Positions 1 through 8,132 of a stretch of 64,000 bases of DNA are shown here, in pieces. Position numbers and translations under genes: made by a program. Source of the DNA: JAJPKK01 sp963844635 (GTDB lineage: Bacteria > Pseudomonadota > Alphaproteobacteria > Rhizobiales > Xanthobacteraceae). How positions within the stretch are numbered: position 1 is the stretch's first letter; the number at the start of each line of letters is the position of its first letter. The DNA is taken from NCBI GenBank assembly GCA_963844635.1, contig CAWJPD010000008.1:124001-188000 (forward strand), written 5' to 3'. A model generated the notes under the pieces. That model ran no database searches. It was not told the origin of the DNA and saw only the letters and a program-made list of their open reading frames with translations.

Positions 1-52
1 TTACTGGATGCCCCCGCTTGAAGTGCTTAAAGCGGGGCATGACGCCAAAGGG
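1..52. repeat. Partial dispersed palindromic repeat
   Basis: The stretch around 28-44 (TTAAAGCGGGGCATGAC) is shared exactly with a repeat at 62430-62446 between flgE and flgK. The two halves form an inverted repeat of CCCCGCTT and AAGCGGGG type. It is cut by the window edge, so its full extent is unknown. Confidence 0.5.
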
Positions 53-75
53 ATTCAAGCGTTGGTGTCAGATCA

Positions 76-321
76 CTAGCGCGGCGCCCACCGGCACCGC
101 GTCCGCGGCACGATCACGTCACCGGTCGGCCGATGCTCGACGTCGTGCCAGTCGACGCATTGTCGATAGAACCCGCGCGGAACGATCTCGATCCGAAGCG
201 GCGGCCGTCGATTGGCCCGCGGCACCTGCTGTTGCGCTCGTGCCGGAACGAGCGCGCCGGCAAGCACGAGCATCAGAACGAACACTATGCTCTTTGATCC
301 GAGCCGATCGGGGTACCGCAT
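76..321 (-). CDS. Small exported protein of unknown function
   Basis: An 81-residue protein. It opens with a short basic segment (MRYPDRLGSK), a hydrophobic stretch (residues 11-25) and an Ala-X-Ala-like site (ARAQ), which reads as a Sec signal peptide. The mature part is short and basic, with RPPLRIEIVPRG and two cysteines (QCVDWHDVEHRP and TRCRWAPR) that could pair in the periplasm. Short exported proteins of this pattern are, as I recall, common and uncharacterised in Bradyrhizobium relatives. It faces away from the metallopeptidase gene, so the space at 322-440 probably holds divergent promoters. No function can be assigned. Confidence 0.6.
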   Translation of the reverse strand: MRYPDRLGSKSIVFVLMLVLAGALVPARAQQQVPRANRRPPLRIEIVPRGFYRQCVDWHDVEHRPTGDVIVPRTRCRWAPR

Positions 322-440
322 GTCACTATTCCTGTGCAGCCGCGCTCAGCCATGCTTCACCTATCACGGCGCCTCGTCAACGTCGCCCGATGGCCGCGCG
401 ATGACGGCGTGACGGGTGACAATTTGCATGAGCTTCACCG

Positions 441-875
441 ATGACTGATCGCGCGGGCTCGATGGCCGATCCGCTGGCGTGGGGCGACATGAAGGCGCCC
501 TCGCTCATCGAGATGGAAGTGATGGCAGCGGACGTTTTTCGCCGGTTGCCACGGCGGTTTCGCGATTTGTGCGAAGACCTCGTGATCCGCCTCGATGATT
601 TCGCCAGCGATGAGGTGCTCAATCACATGGAGATCGACGACCCGTTCGACCTCCTTGGCCTATTCCAGGGCGTCGGCCTGCCTTTTCGCTACCAAAGCGC
701 GCCGATGCAGATGCCGAACCTGATCTGGCTCTATCGTCGCCCGATCCTGGATTACTGGGCCGATCACGATGAAACTCTCGGCGCGATCGTGGCCCATGTC
801 CTCGTTCATGAGATCGGTCATCATTTCGGGCTCTCTGACGATGACATCGAAGCGATCGAGCACGCGGCCGGTTAG
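441..875 (+). CDS. Zincin-like metallopeptidase family protein
   Basis: A 144-residue protein of the small cytoplasmic 'metallopeptidase family' (formerly DUF1025). The motif HEIGHHFGLSDDD at about residues 123-135 supplies an HExxH zinc site with a following acidic residue. The segment LYRRPILDYWADHDETLGAIVAHVLVHE before it is typical of the family. Length matches the usual 120-145 residues. Start codons at 441 (ATG) and 462 (ATG) are both possible, and neither has a clear ribosome-binding site. Physiological substrates for the family are unknown. It reads toward leuD on the same strand with a gap of about 150 bp. Confidence 0.8.
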   Translation: MTDRAGSMADPLAWGDMKAPSLIEMEVMAADVFRRLPRRFRDLCEDLVIRLDDFASDEVLNHMEIDDPFDLLGLFQGVGLPFRYQSAPMQMPNLIWLYRRPILDYWADHDETLGAIVAHVLVHEIGHHFGLSDDDIEAIEHAAG

Positions 876-1031
876 CCTCACTTTCCATTGATGCTGACGC
901 AGCTTCTTCGTAGACCCCATAGGATCTACGGATTCTATCCGTCACGGCACACGAGATGACCGATTGACAGCAATCGCAAAGCGTCTTTACACCGAGCGGC
1001 GGTGCCGAGGCGCGGCCGTTCGGAGAGTGCA

Positions 1032-1637
1032 ATGGACAAATTCACCGTTCTCGATGGGGTGGCGGCGCCATTGCGGATGATCAATGTCGATACCGACGCC
1101 ATCATTCCCAAGCAGTATCTGAAGACGATCAAGCGGACCGGCCTCGGCGCCGGCTTGTTTGCCGAAAAGCGCTATCGCGACGACGGCGGCGAGAACCCGG
1201 ACTTCGTGCTGAACAAGCCCGCTTATCGTCACGCCAAGGTTTTGGTTGCCGGCGATAATTTCGGCTGCGGCTCATCGCGCGAGCATGCGCCTTGGGCCTT
1301 GATGGATTTCGGCATCACTTGCGTAATCTCGACGTCCTTCGGCGACATCTTCTACAACAACTGCTTCAAGAACGGAGTGCTGCCGATCAGGGTGACGCCC
1401 GGCGAGCTTGAAGAACTGTTCGAGGATGCCGAACGCGGGGCCAATGCGCGGCTGACCATCGATCTCGAGCGCCAGGAAATTCAACGGCCGGACGGGGGCG
1501 TGATCCGCTTTGACATCGACCCTCATCGCAAGCATTGCCTGCTGCACGGGCTTGACGATATCGGCCTCACGCTCGCCAAGAAGGATCAGATCGCGGACTT
1601 CGAGCAAAGGGCGCAGGCCGCACGTCCCTGGTCATAA
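1032..1637 (+). CDS. leuD: 3-isopropylmalate dehydratase small subunit
   Basis: LeuD, 201 residues, pairs with LeuC to isomerise 2-isopropylmalate to 3-isopropylmalate in leucine synthesis. Family signatures are NVDTDAIIPKQYL near the N-terminus and FGCGSSREHAPWAL in the swivel domain. ATG 1032 is chosen because GGAGAG lies just upstream and the protein then starts MDKFTVLDG as in relatives; a GTG at 1002 would add ten unsupported residues. Neither leuC nor leuB is adjacent. The stop codon (1635-1637) overlaps the 3' end of the convergent ABM gene. Confidence 0.95.
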   Translation: MDKFTVLDGVAAPLRMINVDTDAIIPKQYLKTIKRTGLGAGLFAEKRYRDDGGENPDFVLNKPAYRHAKVLVAGDNFGCGSSREHAPWALMDFGITCVISTSFGDIFYNNCFKNGVLPIRVTPGELEELFEDAERGANARLTIDLERQEIQRPDGGVIRFDIDPHRKHCLLHGLDDIGLTLAKKDQIADFEQRAQAARPWS

Positions 1638-1976
1638 CCTCTGCTGGGTGCGACCTCCGTCGCCCTCGACGTGGACTACCTCGTAGAGGCACGGGTCCAC
1701 GTCCTCGACCAGCTCACCGAAACGCGGCCATTTCTTGCGAAATTCGGGCGCTTGGTGCGCGGCCTCAAGCTGGTTGCGGTCCTTCCATTGTATATAGTTG
1801 ATGAGGTGGCTGCCGTCGTCGCTGCGATGAAGGCTGACGGAAACAAATCCCGGTTGCGTCGCCATGAAGCGGGCCCGTTCCTTCATCAGGCTGAGCACTT
1901 CCTTCGCAGAATCGGGCTGAAGGCGGATTGTGGTAATTTGGGTGACAAGTCCGTTGTTCGGGTGAATTTCCGGCAT
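1632..1976 (-). CDS. Antibiotic biosynthesis monooxygenase (ABM) domain protein
   Basis: A 114-residue single ABM-domain protein (ferredoxin-like alpha/beta fold). The pattern is a strand (LVTQITTIRLQP), a helix (AKEVLSLMKERARFMATQPG), FVSVSLHRSDDG, LINYIQWKDRNQLEAAHQ and FRKKWPRF, as in family PF03992, which includes heme-degrading and quinol-type monooxygenases. The start MPEIHPNNG at 1976 has CCGGAG just upstream. It follows the CitE-like lyase on the same strand after about 60 bp, so the two probably share a transcript. Its 3' end overlaps leuD convergently. The substrate is unknown. Confidence 0.75.
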   Translation of the reverse strand: MPEIHPNNGLVTQITTIRLQPDSAKEVLSLMKERARFMATQPGFVSVSLHRSDDGSHLINYIQWKDRNQLEAAHQAPEFRKKWPRFGELVEDVDPCLYEVVHVEGDGGRTQQRL

Positions 1977-2037
1977 GTTCGATCTCCGGACAGGATGTAT
2001 GTCAACGCGGGACTGGGAGCCGGGTTGCGTGCGGCTT

Positions 2038-2922
2038 TCAGTCGGCATTCGCCTGCGCAATGGCGCCAGCGATCGCCACGGTTCGCCGGGCAATGTCGAC
2101 ATGCAGCCGCTCGACCATGCGTCCGCCGACCTGGATCACTCCCTTGCCCTGATTGTCTGGTGCCTCGAAAGCGGCGATGACCCTTCGCGCATCCGCGACC
2201 TCCGCTTCAGTCGGAGTGAAAACCGCATTGCAGGGAAGGATCTGAGTGGGATGGATGAGTGTCTTGCCGTCGAATCCCATATCGCGCGTTTGGCCGCATT
2301 CGCGCCGGAAACCTTCCGCGTCGCCGATGTCGCTGTACACCCCGTCCAATATGTCGAGGCCGTAAGCGTGCGCTGCGAGAACGCCATCCGCAAGCCAGGA
2401 CAGCATTGGCGCACGACCGGGCACCTGCCGCACGCGCGAGGTTTTGGCGAGATCGTTGGTGCCAACGATGAAGCCGGCGAGCCGGCTTTCCGGTTCCAGC
2501 GCGGTGGCGGCAATCTGCGCCGCATTGATGATCGCGAGAGGCGTCTCGATCATCGCCCAAATACGGATTTCATGATCGGCAGCGAGGTCGAGCAGCCGCT
2601 CGCCCATCTCCAGAATGTGCCGCGGCTCGGAAATCTTGGGAACCAGGATGCCATCGGGACGGGCCTTGACGGCAGCGTCGAGGTCGCCGACGCCCCAAGC
2701 ACTGTCCAGGCTGTTGATGCGAACGACGACCTCGCGGCTGCCGAACCCCCCGGCCATGACCGCGGTCATCACTTGCCGGCGGGCGGTCTCCTTCGCCTCG
2801 GGCGCCACCGCGTCTTCAAGGTCGAGAATGACGCCGTCGCAAGGCAGCGACCTCGCCTTTTCCAGCGCCCTTGCATTGGCCCCGGGCATGTAGAGCATGC
2901 TGCGGCGCGGACGAATGCTCAT
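2038..2922 (-). CDS. HpcH/HpaI aldolase / CitE-like CoA ester lyase
   Basis: A 294-residue TIM-barrel lyase of the citrate lyase beta subunit family, which includes L-malyl-CoA, beta-methylmalyl-CoA and citramalyl-CoA lyases. Visible motifs are RRSMLYMPGANARALEKA at the N-terminus, the metal and substrate region GVILDLEDAVAPEAKETA, and WAMIETPLAIINAAQIA. Length is typical of the free-standing enzymes, and no citrate lyase alpha or gamma subunit is nearby, so a role in fermentation of citrate is unlikely. It probably cleaves or forms a 3-hydroxyacyl-CoA ester in organic-acid metabolism. It heads a transcript with the ABM gene and is divergent from the DUF429 gene. Confidence 0.85.
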   Translation of the reverse strand: MSIRPRRSMLYMPGANARALEKARSLPCDGVILDLEDAVAPEAKETARRQVMTAVMAGGFGSREVVVRINSLDSAWGVGDLDAAVKARPDGILVPKISEPRHILEMGERLLDLAADHEIRIWAMIETPLAIINAAQIAATALEPESRLAGFIVGTNDLAKTSRVRQVPGRAPMLSWLADGVLAAHAYGLDILDGVYSDIGDAEGFRRECGQTRDMGFDGKTLIHPTQILPCNAVFTPTEAEVADARRVIAAFEAPDNQGKGVIQVGGRMVERLHVDIARRTVAIAGAIAQANAD

Positions 2923-2992
2923 GGTCCCCCCGGTGACGGATTATTCTATCAATCTCAGCGCGCAGAAATTTGCAACACGCAACCAGGGCGCA

Positions 2993-3733
2993 ATGGAAGA
3001 ACCGGAAGTGAAACCGGAATGCGGCTGGGTCGCCGGAGTGGACGGATGCAGGGCGGGATGGCTCGTGGCCATGCTCGCTCCCGTCGACGCCGGTATTCGC
3101 TTTCATCTTCTGGAGCGGTTCGCCGAGATTGCGAGCCTGCCGGAGTGCCCTGCCATCATCGCTGTGGACATGCCGATCGGCCTTCCCGAACATATCGGCG
3201 CATACGGCCGCGGGCCGGAACGACTGGTGCGCCGGCTCCTCGGCAAGCGGCAGTCGGCGGTGTTCAGCGTGCCGTCGCGCGCCGCGGTCCATGCCACGGA
3301 TTATCGCGACGCATGCCGGATCGCGGCGCACACCTCCGAACCGCCGAAAAAGGTCTCGCGCCAATTGTTCGGGATCGCGCCGAAAATTTGCGAACTCGAC
3401 GCCTTTCTCCGCGGCCCGGCATCGCTCCTGCCGGTGTACGAGGTGCATCCCGAGGTCGCGTTCTGGCGGCTCAATGGCGAGCGCGCATTGGCGGAACCGA
3501 AGAAACGCAAGGGCCAGCCTTATGAGCCGGGCCTTGCGCTTCGCCGCGCCCTGCTCGCGGGCGAGGGTTTGAAAACGCAAGCGGCCCCGCCCAAAGGCGC
3601 GGCTGCCGACGACGTGCTTGACGCCATTGTCTGTGCCGCCATCGCGCGACGGATAGGGCTTGGAGTTGCTCGCCCGTTTCCTGATCCGCCGCTGCGCGAC
3701 GCATTCGGGCTGCCCATCGCGATCTGGGCTTGA
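2993..3733 (+). CDS. DUF429 family protein (predicted RNase H-like nuclease)
   Basis: A 246-residue DUF429 protein. The family signature is WVAGVDGCRAGWLVAML near the N-terminus, followed by AVDMPIGLPE and SVFSVPSRAAVHA; a C-terminal DDVLDAIVCAAIA completes the conserved acidic set. The family is thought to adopt an RNase H-like fold, with the Asp residues in VDGC, VDMPIG and DDVLDA as candidate metal ligands, but no activity is established. The start at 2993 gives MEEPEVKPECG directly before the domain; an upstream frame start would overlap the divergent CitE-like gene. Confidence 0.75.
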   Translation: MEEPEVKPECGWVAGVDGCRAGWLVAMLAPVDAGIRFHLLERFAEIASLPECPAIIAVDMPIGLPEHIGAYGRGPERLVRRLLGKRQSAVFSVPSRAAVHATDYRDACRIAAHTSEPPKKVSRQLFGIAPKICELDAFLRGPASLLPVYEVHPEVAFWRLNGERALAEPKKRKGQPYEPGLALRRALLAGEGLKTQAAPPKGAAADDVLDAIVCAAIARRIGLGVARPFPDPPLRDAFGLPIAIWA

Positions 3734-3789
3734 TCAAGCCGATCATAACCCCTGTCCGCGTCGCTACTGTTGTTTAATGAGGGATTCGC

Positions 3790-3874
3790 TCCGGTCGCGA
3801 CGATTCCCGCTCGGTCCCTCTTTATTCGCGCATGATCTTTGAATCGCCCTGCAACTTTTCGGGACCATGCGCTA
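3790..3874. repeat. R1 palindromic repeat, copy a (5' part degenerate)
   Basis: It matches the other R1 copies from the CCCGCTC arm through GCGCATGATCTTT to the hairpin half CTGCAACTTTTCGGG and the end GCGCTA. The last CTA (3872-3874) is, on the minus strand, the TAG stop codon of asd. Confidence 0.6.
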
Positions 3875-4906
3875 CGCCGCCCGTTTCTTCGCTTCGATCA
3901 ATTTCCGATTGAGCAGGCACTCGGCGATCTGGACTGCGTTCAGCGCCGCGCCCTTGCGCAGGTTGTCGCTGACGCACCACAGCACGAGACCGTTCTCGAC
4001 GGTCGAGTCTTCGCGCACCCGGCTGATATAGGTCGCGTCCTCGCCGACGCATTCATAAGGCGTGATATAGCCGCCCGGTTCGTGCCGATCGATGACGAGG
4101 CATCCAGGCGCCCTGCGCAGGATTTCACGTGCCTCATCGGCGGTGATCGGCCGTTCGAATTCCAGGTTCACCGCTTCGGAATGACCGATGAACACCGGCA
4201 CCCGGACGCAGGTGGCGACGACCTTGATCTTCGGATCAAGGATCTTCTTGGTCTCGACGGTCATCTTCCATTCTTCCTTGGTGAAACCGTCCTCCATGAA
4301 GACATCGATCTGCGGAATGAGATTGAAAGCGATGCGCTTGGAAAACGACTTCACCTCGATTTCGCTTGCCGTGTAAACGGCCTTGGTCTGGCTGAAGAGC
4401 TCGTCCATCGCCTCCTTGCCGGCGCCCGAGACGGACTGGTAAGTGGAAACCACCACGCGCGTGATCCGGGCGTGGTCGTGGAGCGGCTTGAGTGCAACGA
4501 CAAGCTGGGCGGTCGAACAATTGGGGTTGGCGATGATGCCTCGCTTGCGAAATCCCGCGACGGCATCGGCATTGACCTCCGGCACGACCAGCGGCACGTC
4601 GGAGTCGTAGCGCCAGCACGAGGAATTATCGATCACCACGGCGCCGTGGGCGGCGATCCGTGGCGACCACTCCTTCGATACCACCGAGCCGGCCGACATC
4701 AGGCACAGGTCGACATCCGAAAAGTCGTAGTGATCCAACGCCTTCACCTTGAGGGTCCTGTCTCCCCAGGAGACTTCGGTGCCGAGGCTCCTGCGGGACG
4801 CGAGCGCGACCACCTCGTCGGCGGGAAACTCGCGTTCGGCAAGGATCGTCAGCATTTCCCGACCGACATTGCCCGTGGCACCCACCACAGCGACCTTGTA
4901 GCCCAT
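3872..4906 (-). CDS. asd: Aspartate-semialdehyde dehydrogenase
   Basis: Asd, 344 residues, reduces aspartyl phosphate to aspartate semialdehyde with NADPH, the branch point to lysine/diaminopimelate, threonine and methionine. The Rossmann motif GATGNVG lies at residues 9-15. The catalytic cysteine is Cys130 in ANPNCSTAQLV, and IDNSSCWRYDSDVPLVVPE is the conserved substrate region. The start at 4906 has a strong ribosome-binding site (GGAGGAGC) directly before ATG. The stop codon TAG is formed where the gene meets repeat R1 copy a. The gene stands alone, without leuB or metabolic partners. Confidence 0.96.
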   Translation of the reverse strand: MGYKVAVVGATGNVGREMLTILAEREFPADEVVALASRRSLGTEVSWGDRTLKVKALDHYDFSDVDLCLMSAGSVVSKEWSPRIAAHGAVVIDNSSCWRYDSDVPLVVPEVNADAVAGFRKRGIIANPNCSTAQLVVALKPLHDHARITRVVVSTYQSVSGAGKEAMDELFSQTKAVYTASEIEVKSFSKRIAFNLIPQIDVFMEDGFTKEEWKMTVETKKILDPKIKVVATCVRVPVFIGHSEAVNLEFERPITADEAREILRRAPGCLVIDRHEPGGYITPYECVGEDATYISRVREDSTVENGLVLWCVSDNLRKGAALNAVQIAECLLNRKLIEAKKRAA

Positions 4907-5083
4907 AGCTCCTCCAGAAACCGGCAGACCCAGCCAGCGCGGGGCCGATCGCCCGCTTGTATCGCATGACGGTAAAAGTTGCAGTCTGCGAATATTGTGC
5001 TGCGGAGCGGTGCCGCGCCCTATCTCTGCGGCCGCAAAACGGTTAGCATCACTGAGAATTGATTGACCATCAGAGGGGGTATC

Positions 5084-5419
5084 ATGCGGGCGTTCACGGC
5101 GATGTTGTGCAGCGTTGCGACGGCCGCGGCTATAGCGCTCGTCTCGTTTCCGGCCGATGCTCAGGCGCCGCCGCCCACGGCGAAAAAGAAGACCACCCAA
5201 GTCGTGGGACGGCCCGCGACGCGCGTCGAAGTCCGCCGCCGCAGCTTCCTCGATCCGGGAACCGAAACAAAGACCCACCAAGAGCCTTACCTGAACTATG
5301 CGTTCCCGCCCGGAGAGCGCCTCAATCAAATCGGGGCCGACCCGAACGACTTCAAGCTCAACTGGACGCGGATGCCGTTCCCGAGCTGCCTCGATCTGGC
5401 GGGCTTCTGCAATCGCTAG
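5084..5419 (+). CDS. Small exported protein of unknown function
   Basis: A 111-residue protein with a clear signal peptide: MRAFTAMLCSVATAAAIALV followed by SFPADAQA, a likely cleavage site. The mature part has RRRSFLDPGTETKTHQEPYLNY and a C-terminal pair of cysteines (FPSCLDLAGFCNR). ATG 5084 is preceded by AGAGGGGG at good spacing. I know similar short proteins from rhizobial genomes only as hypotheticals. The stop codon TAG (5417-5419) overlaps the first bases of repeat R1 copy b. No function is assigned. Confidence 0.7.
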   Translation: MRAFTAMLCSVATAAAIALVSFPADAQAPPPTAKKKTTQVVGRPATRVEVRRRSFLDPGTETKTHQEPYLNYAFPPGERLNQIGADPNDFKLNWTRMPFPSCLDLAGFCNR

Positions 5420-5563
5420 AGCGGGATGCGTTCAGGTTGAAACGCCTCCCGCTCGATTATGTTCTGCGCACCCGTCGCGGACTGCGCTCGACGACGGATG
5501 CGTGTTGATTTGGCGCATGATCTTTGTCCGAAAAGTCTGCAACTTTACGGGATCATGCGCTAA
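5417..5563. repeat. R1 palindromic repeat, copy b (full length)
   Basis: This is the longest R1 copy, about 147 bp. It has an outer inverted repeat (AGCGGGATGCG, then CGCCTCCCGCTC), a central CACCCGTCGCGGACTGCGC segment, and the 3' hairpin CCGAAAAG ... CTTTACGGGATCATGCGC. It begins on the TAG stop of the preceding exported protein gene. It may act as a 3' mRNA structure. Confidence 0.75.
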
Positions 5564-5591
5564 ACTAGAGCGGATCCCGGTCATATCGAAG

Positions 5592-5795
5592 CGCCGCGCG
5601 TAGGGTGTGCAAAATCGCCCTGTAAGGCGCTGAAATCTGGCAGCGCGTGATTGCGATTTTGCGCACGCCGTCGGCCGATTTCACAGCTCCGACAGCGTGG
5701 GCAACGCGCCTATTTGTTGTACAAGTGGCATGGGCGCGTAAGCGCGTTGCCCACCCTACCGATCGATTTGATTCCATCTGATCGGAACATGCTCT
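5592..5795. repeat. Dispersed inverted-repeat DNA between R1 and R2
   Basis: The stretch contains facing arms GTGTGCAAAATCGC and GCGATTTTGCGCAC, then GTGGGCAACGCG and CGCGTTGCCCAC. No coding frame with plausible composition was found. The rest of the 5420-6040 gap holds R1 copy b and R2 copy 1. Confidence 0.5.
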
Positions 5796-5941
5796 AAGCC
5801 CGGTTCCTGAACCTTTCTCATTCCGGGCATCGGCTTCCAAACCCTGATGAAGGAAGCCGGTTTGACGGTTGACCGGACCGAAACAAAGCTGCGCCGGACC
5901 GTCACCTGGGCGTGCGATTGCGATGCATTGCGTCCCGGTCA

Positions 5942-6040
5942 GGGCTCCCGCCAACATAACTGAAGCAGCGCTCGATCGGTTCGCCGTCCAAGGCCGCCGA
6001 TTTTTGCCGGATATCGGAGCAGTCATTTTCATGGGTGCCC
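5942..6040. mobile_element. R2 palindromic MITE-like element, copy 1
   Basis: A 99-bp element with ends GGGCTCCCGCCAACATAACTG and CAGTCATTTTCATGGGTGCCC (diverged terminal inverted repeats). It is flanked by TCA (5939-5941) and TCA (6041-6043), a 3-bp target duplication. The right TCA is the TGA stop codon of the minus-strand permease gene that ends at 6041. Confidence 0.7.
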
Positions 6041-6847
6041 TCAGACCTCCGCCAGACCGGGGCCGCGCGCGCGGGCACGGCTTTTGCTAACCAGCGACGC
6101 TGTTATTACGGCGGTCGCGACGACGGCGATGAAGATCGTGCAGACCGCATTGATCTCCGGCTTCACGCCGAGCCGCACCTGCGAATAGATGCGGATCGGC
6201 AGGGTCGTCGCGCCGGGACCGGTCGTGAAGCTCGCAATGACGAGGTCGTCGAGCGAGAGGGAGAATGCCAGCAGGAAGCCGGCGACAATGGCTGGCAGGA
6301 TCAGCGGCAGGGTCACGGTCAGGAAGGTACGGCCGGGCGGGCAACCGAGATCCATCGCGGCCTCCTCGAGACTGCGATCAAATCCCGCGAGCCGTGCCTG
6401 CACGATTACGGTGACGAAGCACATCGACAATGTGGTGTGCGCGATGATGACGGTCGCAAACCCGCGATCGAAATCGATAGCGACGAAGAGCAACAGCAGC
6501 GAAAGGCCGGTTATCACTTCCGGCATCACAAGCGGCGCATAGGTCATCGCGGCAAGCGGCAGCCGTCCGCGAAATCGGCCGAGCCGGCTCAACGCGACAG
6601 CAGCAAGCGTGCCGAGCATGGTTGCAAGTGCGGCCGAGATGAGCGCGATGAACAGCGAAGCAAGAGCGGCGTCGGTCATCGCGCGATCCTCGACGAGCTC
6701 GCCATACCAGCGCAGCGACCATCCCCCCCATACCGTGACGAGGCGGGAGGCGTTGAAGGAATAAATGATAAGGATCGCGATCGGGGCGTAGAGAAACGCA
6801 AATCCAAGCGTGAGCGCGACCAGGTTGGTGAACGACAGTCGCCGCAT
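6041..6847 (-). CDS. ABC transporter permease, PotC/PotI type
   Basis: A 268-residue inner-membrane permease with about six hydrophobic helices. The cytoplasmic EAA loop (SLEEAAMDLGCPPGRTFLTV) binds the ATPase. By family resemblance it is the second permease of a spermidine/putrescine-type importer. The start at 6847 (MRRLSFTNL) follows directly after R2 copy 2, whose end GGGAGCCC may supply the Shine-Dalgarno sequence. The stop codon TGA is the junction with R2 copy 1, so both ends of the gene are bounded by R2. The substrate could be a polyamine or another cation; no binding protein is present to decide. Confidence 0.88.
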   Translation of the reverse strand: MRRLSFTNLVALTLGFAFLYAPIAILIIYSFNASRLVTVWGGWSLRWYGELVEDRAMTDAALASLFIALISAALATMLGTLAAVALSRLGRFRGRLPLAAMTYAPLVMPEVITGLSLLLLFVAIDFDRGFATVIIAHTTLSMCFVTVIVQARLAGFDRSLEEAAMDLGCPPGRTFLTVTLPLILPAIVAGFLLAFSLSLDDLVIASFTTGPGATTLPIRIYSQVRLGVKPEINAVCTIFIAVVATAVITASLVSKSRARARGPGLAEV

Positions 6848-6852
6848 CCCTA

Positions 6853-6950
6853 GGGCTCCCGCGAAAATAACTGAATCGTCCATTGTGCCATCCGCCGCGC
6901 CGACCTGCTGATTTTTGTCAGTAACGTAGCAGTTATTTTCGCGGGTGCCC
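6853..6950. mobile_element. R2 palindromic MITE-like element, copy 2
   Basis: A 98-bp element with near-perfect terminal inverted repeats (GGGCTCCCGCGAAAATAACTG and CAGTTATTTTCGCGGGTGCCC read on the plus strand). It is flanked by CTA (6850-6852) and TTA (6951-6953). TTA is the TAA stop codon of the upstream permease gene on the minus strand. It fills the whole gap between the two permease genes. Confidence 0.85.
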
Positions 6951-7880
6951 TTACCGTTCCTCGATCTCGCGTGCCTGAAGGTGCTGATAGGCGGCGATCG
7001 GCCCCACCAACAGCACGACGAGGACGACCGCAACCGCGGAGGCCACGGGCCAGTCCTTGTTGGCGAAGAATTCCGTCCACAAGGTCTGGCCGATCATCAT
7101 CTGATCGGAGCCGCCGAGCAGGTCCGGAATCACGAACTCACCGACAATGGGAATGAAGCACAAGAGCGCCCCGGCAACGAGGCCCGGGATGGCCAGCGGC
7201 ACCGTCACAAAGAGAAATGCCTTCCAGCGCGGACACCCGAGATCGGCAGCCGCCTCCAAGAGGTTTTCGTCGATTTTCTCCAGGCTCGCATAGAGAGGCA
7301 GCACCATGAAAGGCAGGTAGGAATAGACGAGGCCGATATATACGGCGGTGTCGGTGGCAAGCCAGGTCACCGGTTCTTTCACCACCCCGAGCGCCAGCAG
7401 CAGCCGATTCAAAATACCGTCATGCTGAAGAATGTTGATCCACGCATAGACGCGGATCAAAAAGGAGGTCCAAAACGGGAGCACCACCAGCGTGACGAGG
7501 AGTGCTCGCACCCGGGGCTCGGCGCGCGTCATCGCGTAGGCGAGCGGAAACCCGCATAGCACCAGGATTGCCGTGGAGATCGCAGCGACCCGCAAGCTCT
7601 TCAGGTAGGAAAACAAATAGAGGTCATCATCGGCGAGCGTGAGGTAGTTGGACAGCCTCAGCCCTGACAGGAAATCGCGCACCCCTTGCCAGCCGGCGGC
7701 GAGATCGAGCACCGGCACGTAGGGCGGTTGCGCGATCGCGGTTTCCGACAGGCTGATCTTGACCACGATGAGGAAGGGAGCGAGGAAGAACGCGACCAGC
7801 CAAACATACGGGACGACAACGGCGAATCGTGCTGCCCCCGAGCGCAGCCTTGTCCCCGAACTCACAGAAGAGTGATTCAT
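6951..7880 (-). CDS. ABC transporter permease, PotB/PotH type
   Basis: A 309-residue permease, the first of the pair. It has an N-terminal helix (FAVVVPYVWLVAFFLAPFLI), a long periplasmic loop, five further helices, and the EAA motif LLEAAADLGCPRWKAFLFV. ATG 7880 (MNHSSVSSG) is chosen because a GGGAGGG lies about 12 bases upstream and the longer frame has no homologous sequence. It lies downstream of the ATPase gene after a 250-bp gap that contains degenerate repeat DNA, and upstream of R2 copy 2. It probably forms a heterodimer with the next permease. Confidence 0.88.
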   Translation of the reverse strand: MNHSSVSSGTRLRSGAARFAVVVPYVWLVAFFLAPFLIVVKISLSETAIAQPPYVPVLDLAAGWQGVRDFLSGLRLSNYLTLADDDLYLFSYLKSLRVAAISTAILVLCGFPLAYAMTRAEPRVRALLVTLVVLPFWTSFLIRVYAWINILQHDGILNRLLLALGVVKEPVTWLATDTAVYIGLVYSYLPFMVLPLYASLEKIDENLLEAAADLGCPRWKAFLFVTVPLAIPGLVAGALLCFIPIVGEFVIPDLLGGSDQMMIGQTLWTEFFANKDWPVASAVAVVLVVLLVGPIAAYQHLQAREIEER

Positions 7881-8132
7881 TGAATGACACCCTCCCCCTC
7901 GCCCGGTCGGGCCTTCGGTCCTCCCAACCTTTCCCCTCCCGCCCCGGCGCACAAGTCAATCTTAGAGTCTCTGCCGGGAGAGGAGAGGGAAGAGGAAGCG
8001 CACGCGACAGCGGGCGGTTTCGCGGGTGACGGGGTGGGTGGTCTCTGGCTGGCTCACTATCCACTGATAGTCGGTACTGGGGCGCTGGATGTCTCGGTGC
8101 GTGGCGCTGCGGGCAGCTTCGTGTTCATCCGG
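7881..8132. other. Gap with degenerate REP-like DNA
   Basis: Between the ATPase and first permease genes lies CT-rich then GA-rich sequence (CCCTCCCCCTCGCCCGG ... GGGAGAGGAGAGGGAAG) that resembles a decayed copy of the repeat at 22426-22577. No gene is seen in it. Confidence 0.4.

Noticed and set aside
3839..4969. Plus-strand open frame of 376 codons opposite asd
   Set aside because: It is an antisense shadow rich in His, Arg and Asp; asd on the minus strand is unambiguous.
5565..6032. Open frame of 155 codons through the repeat-rich gap before the permease
   Set aside because: It starts in R2 copy 1 and runs through dispersed repeats. There is no ribosome-binding site and no similarity beyond the shared R2 frame.
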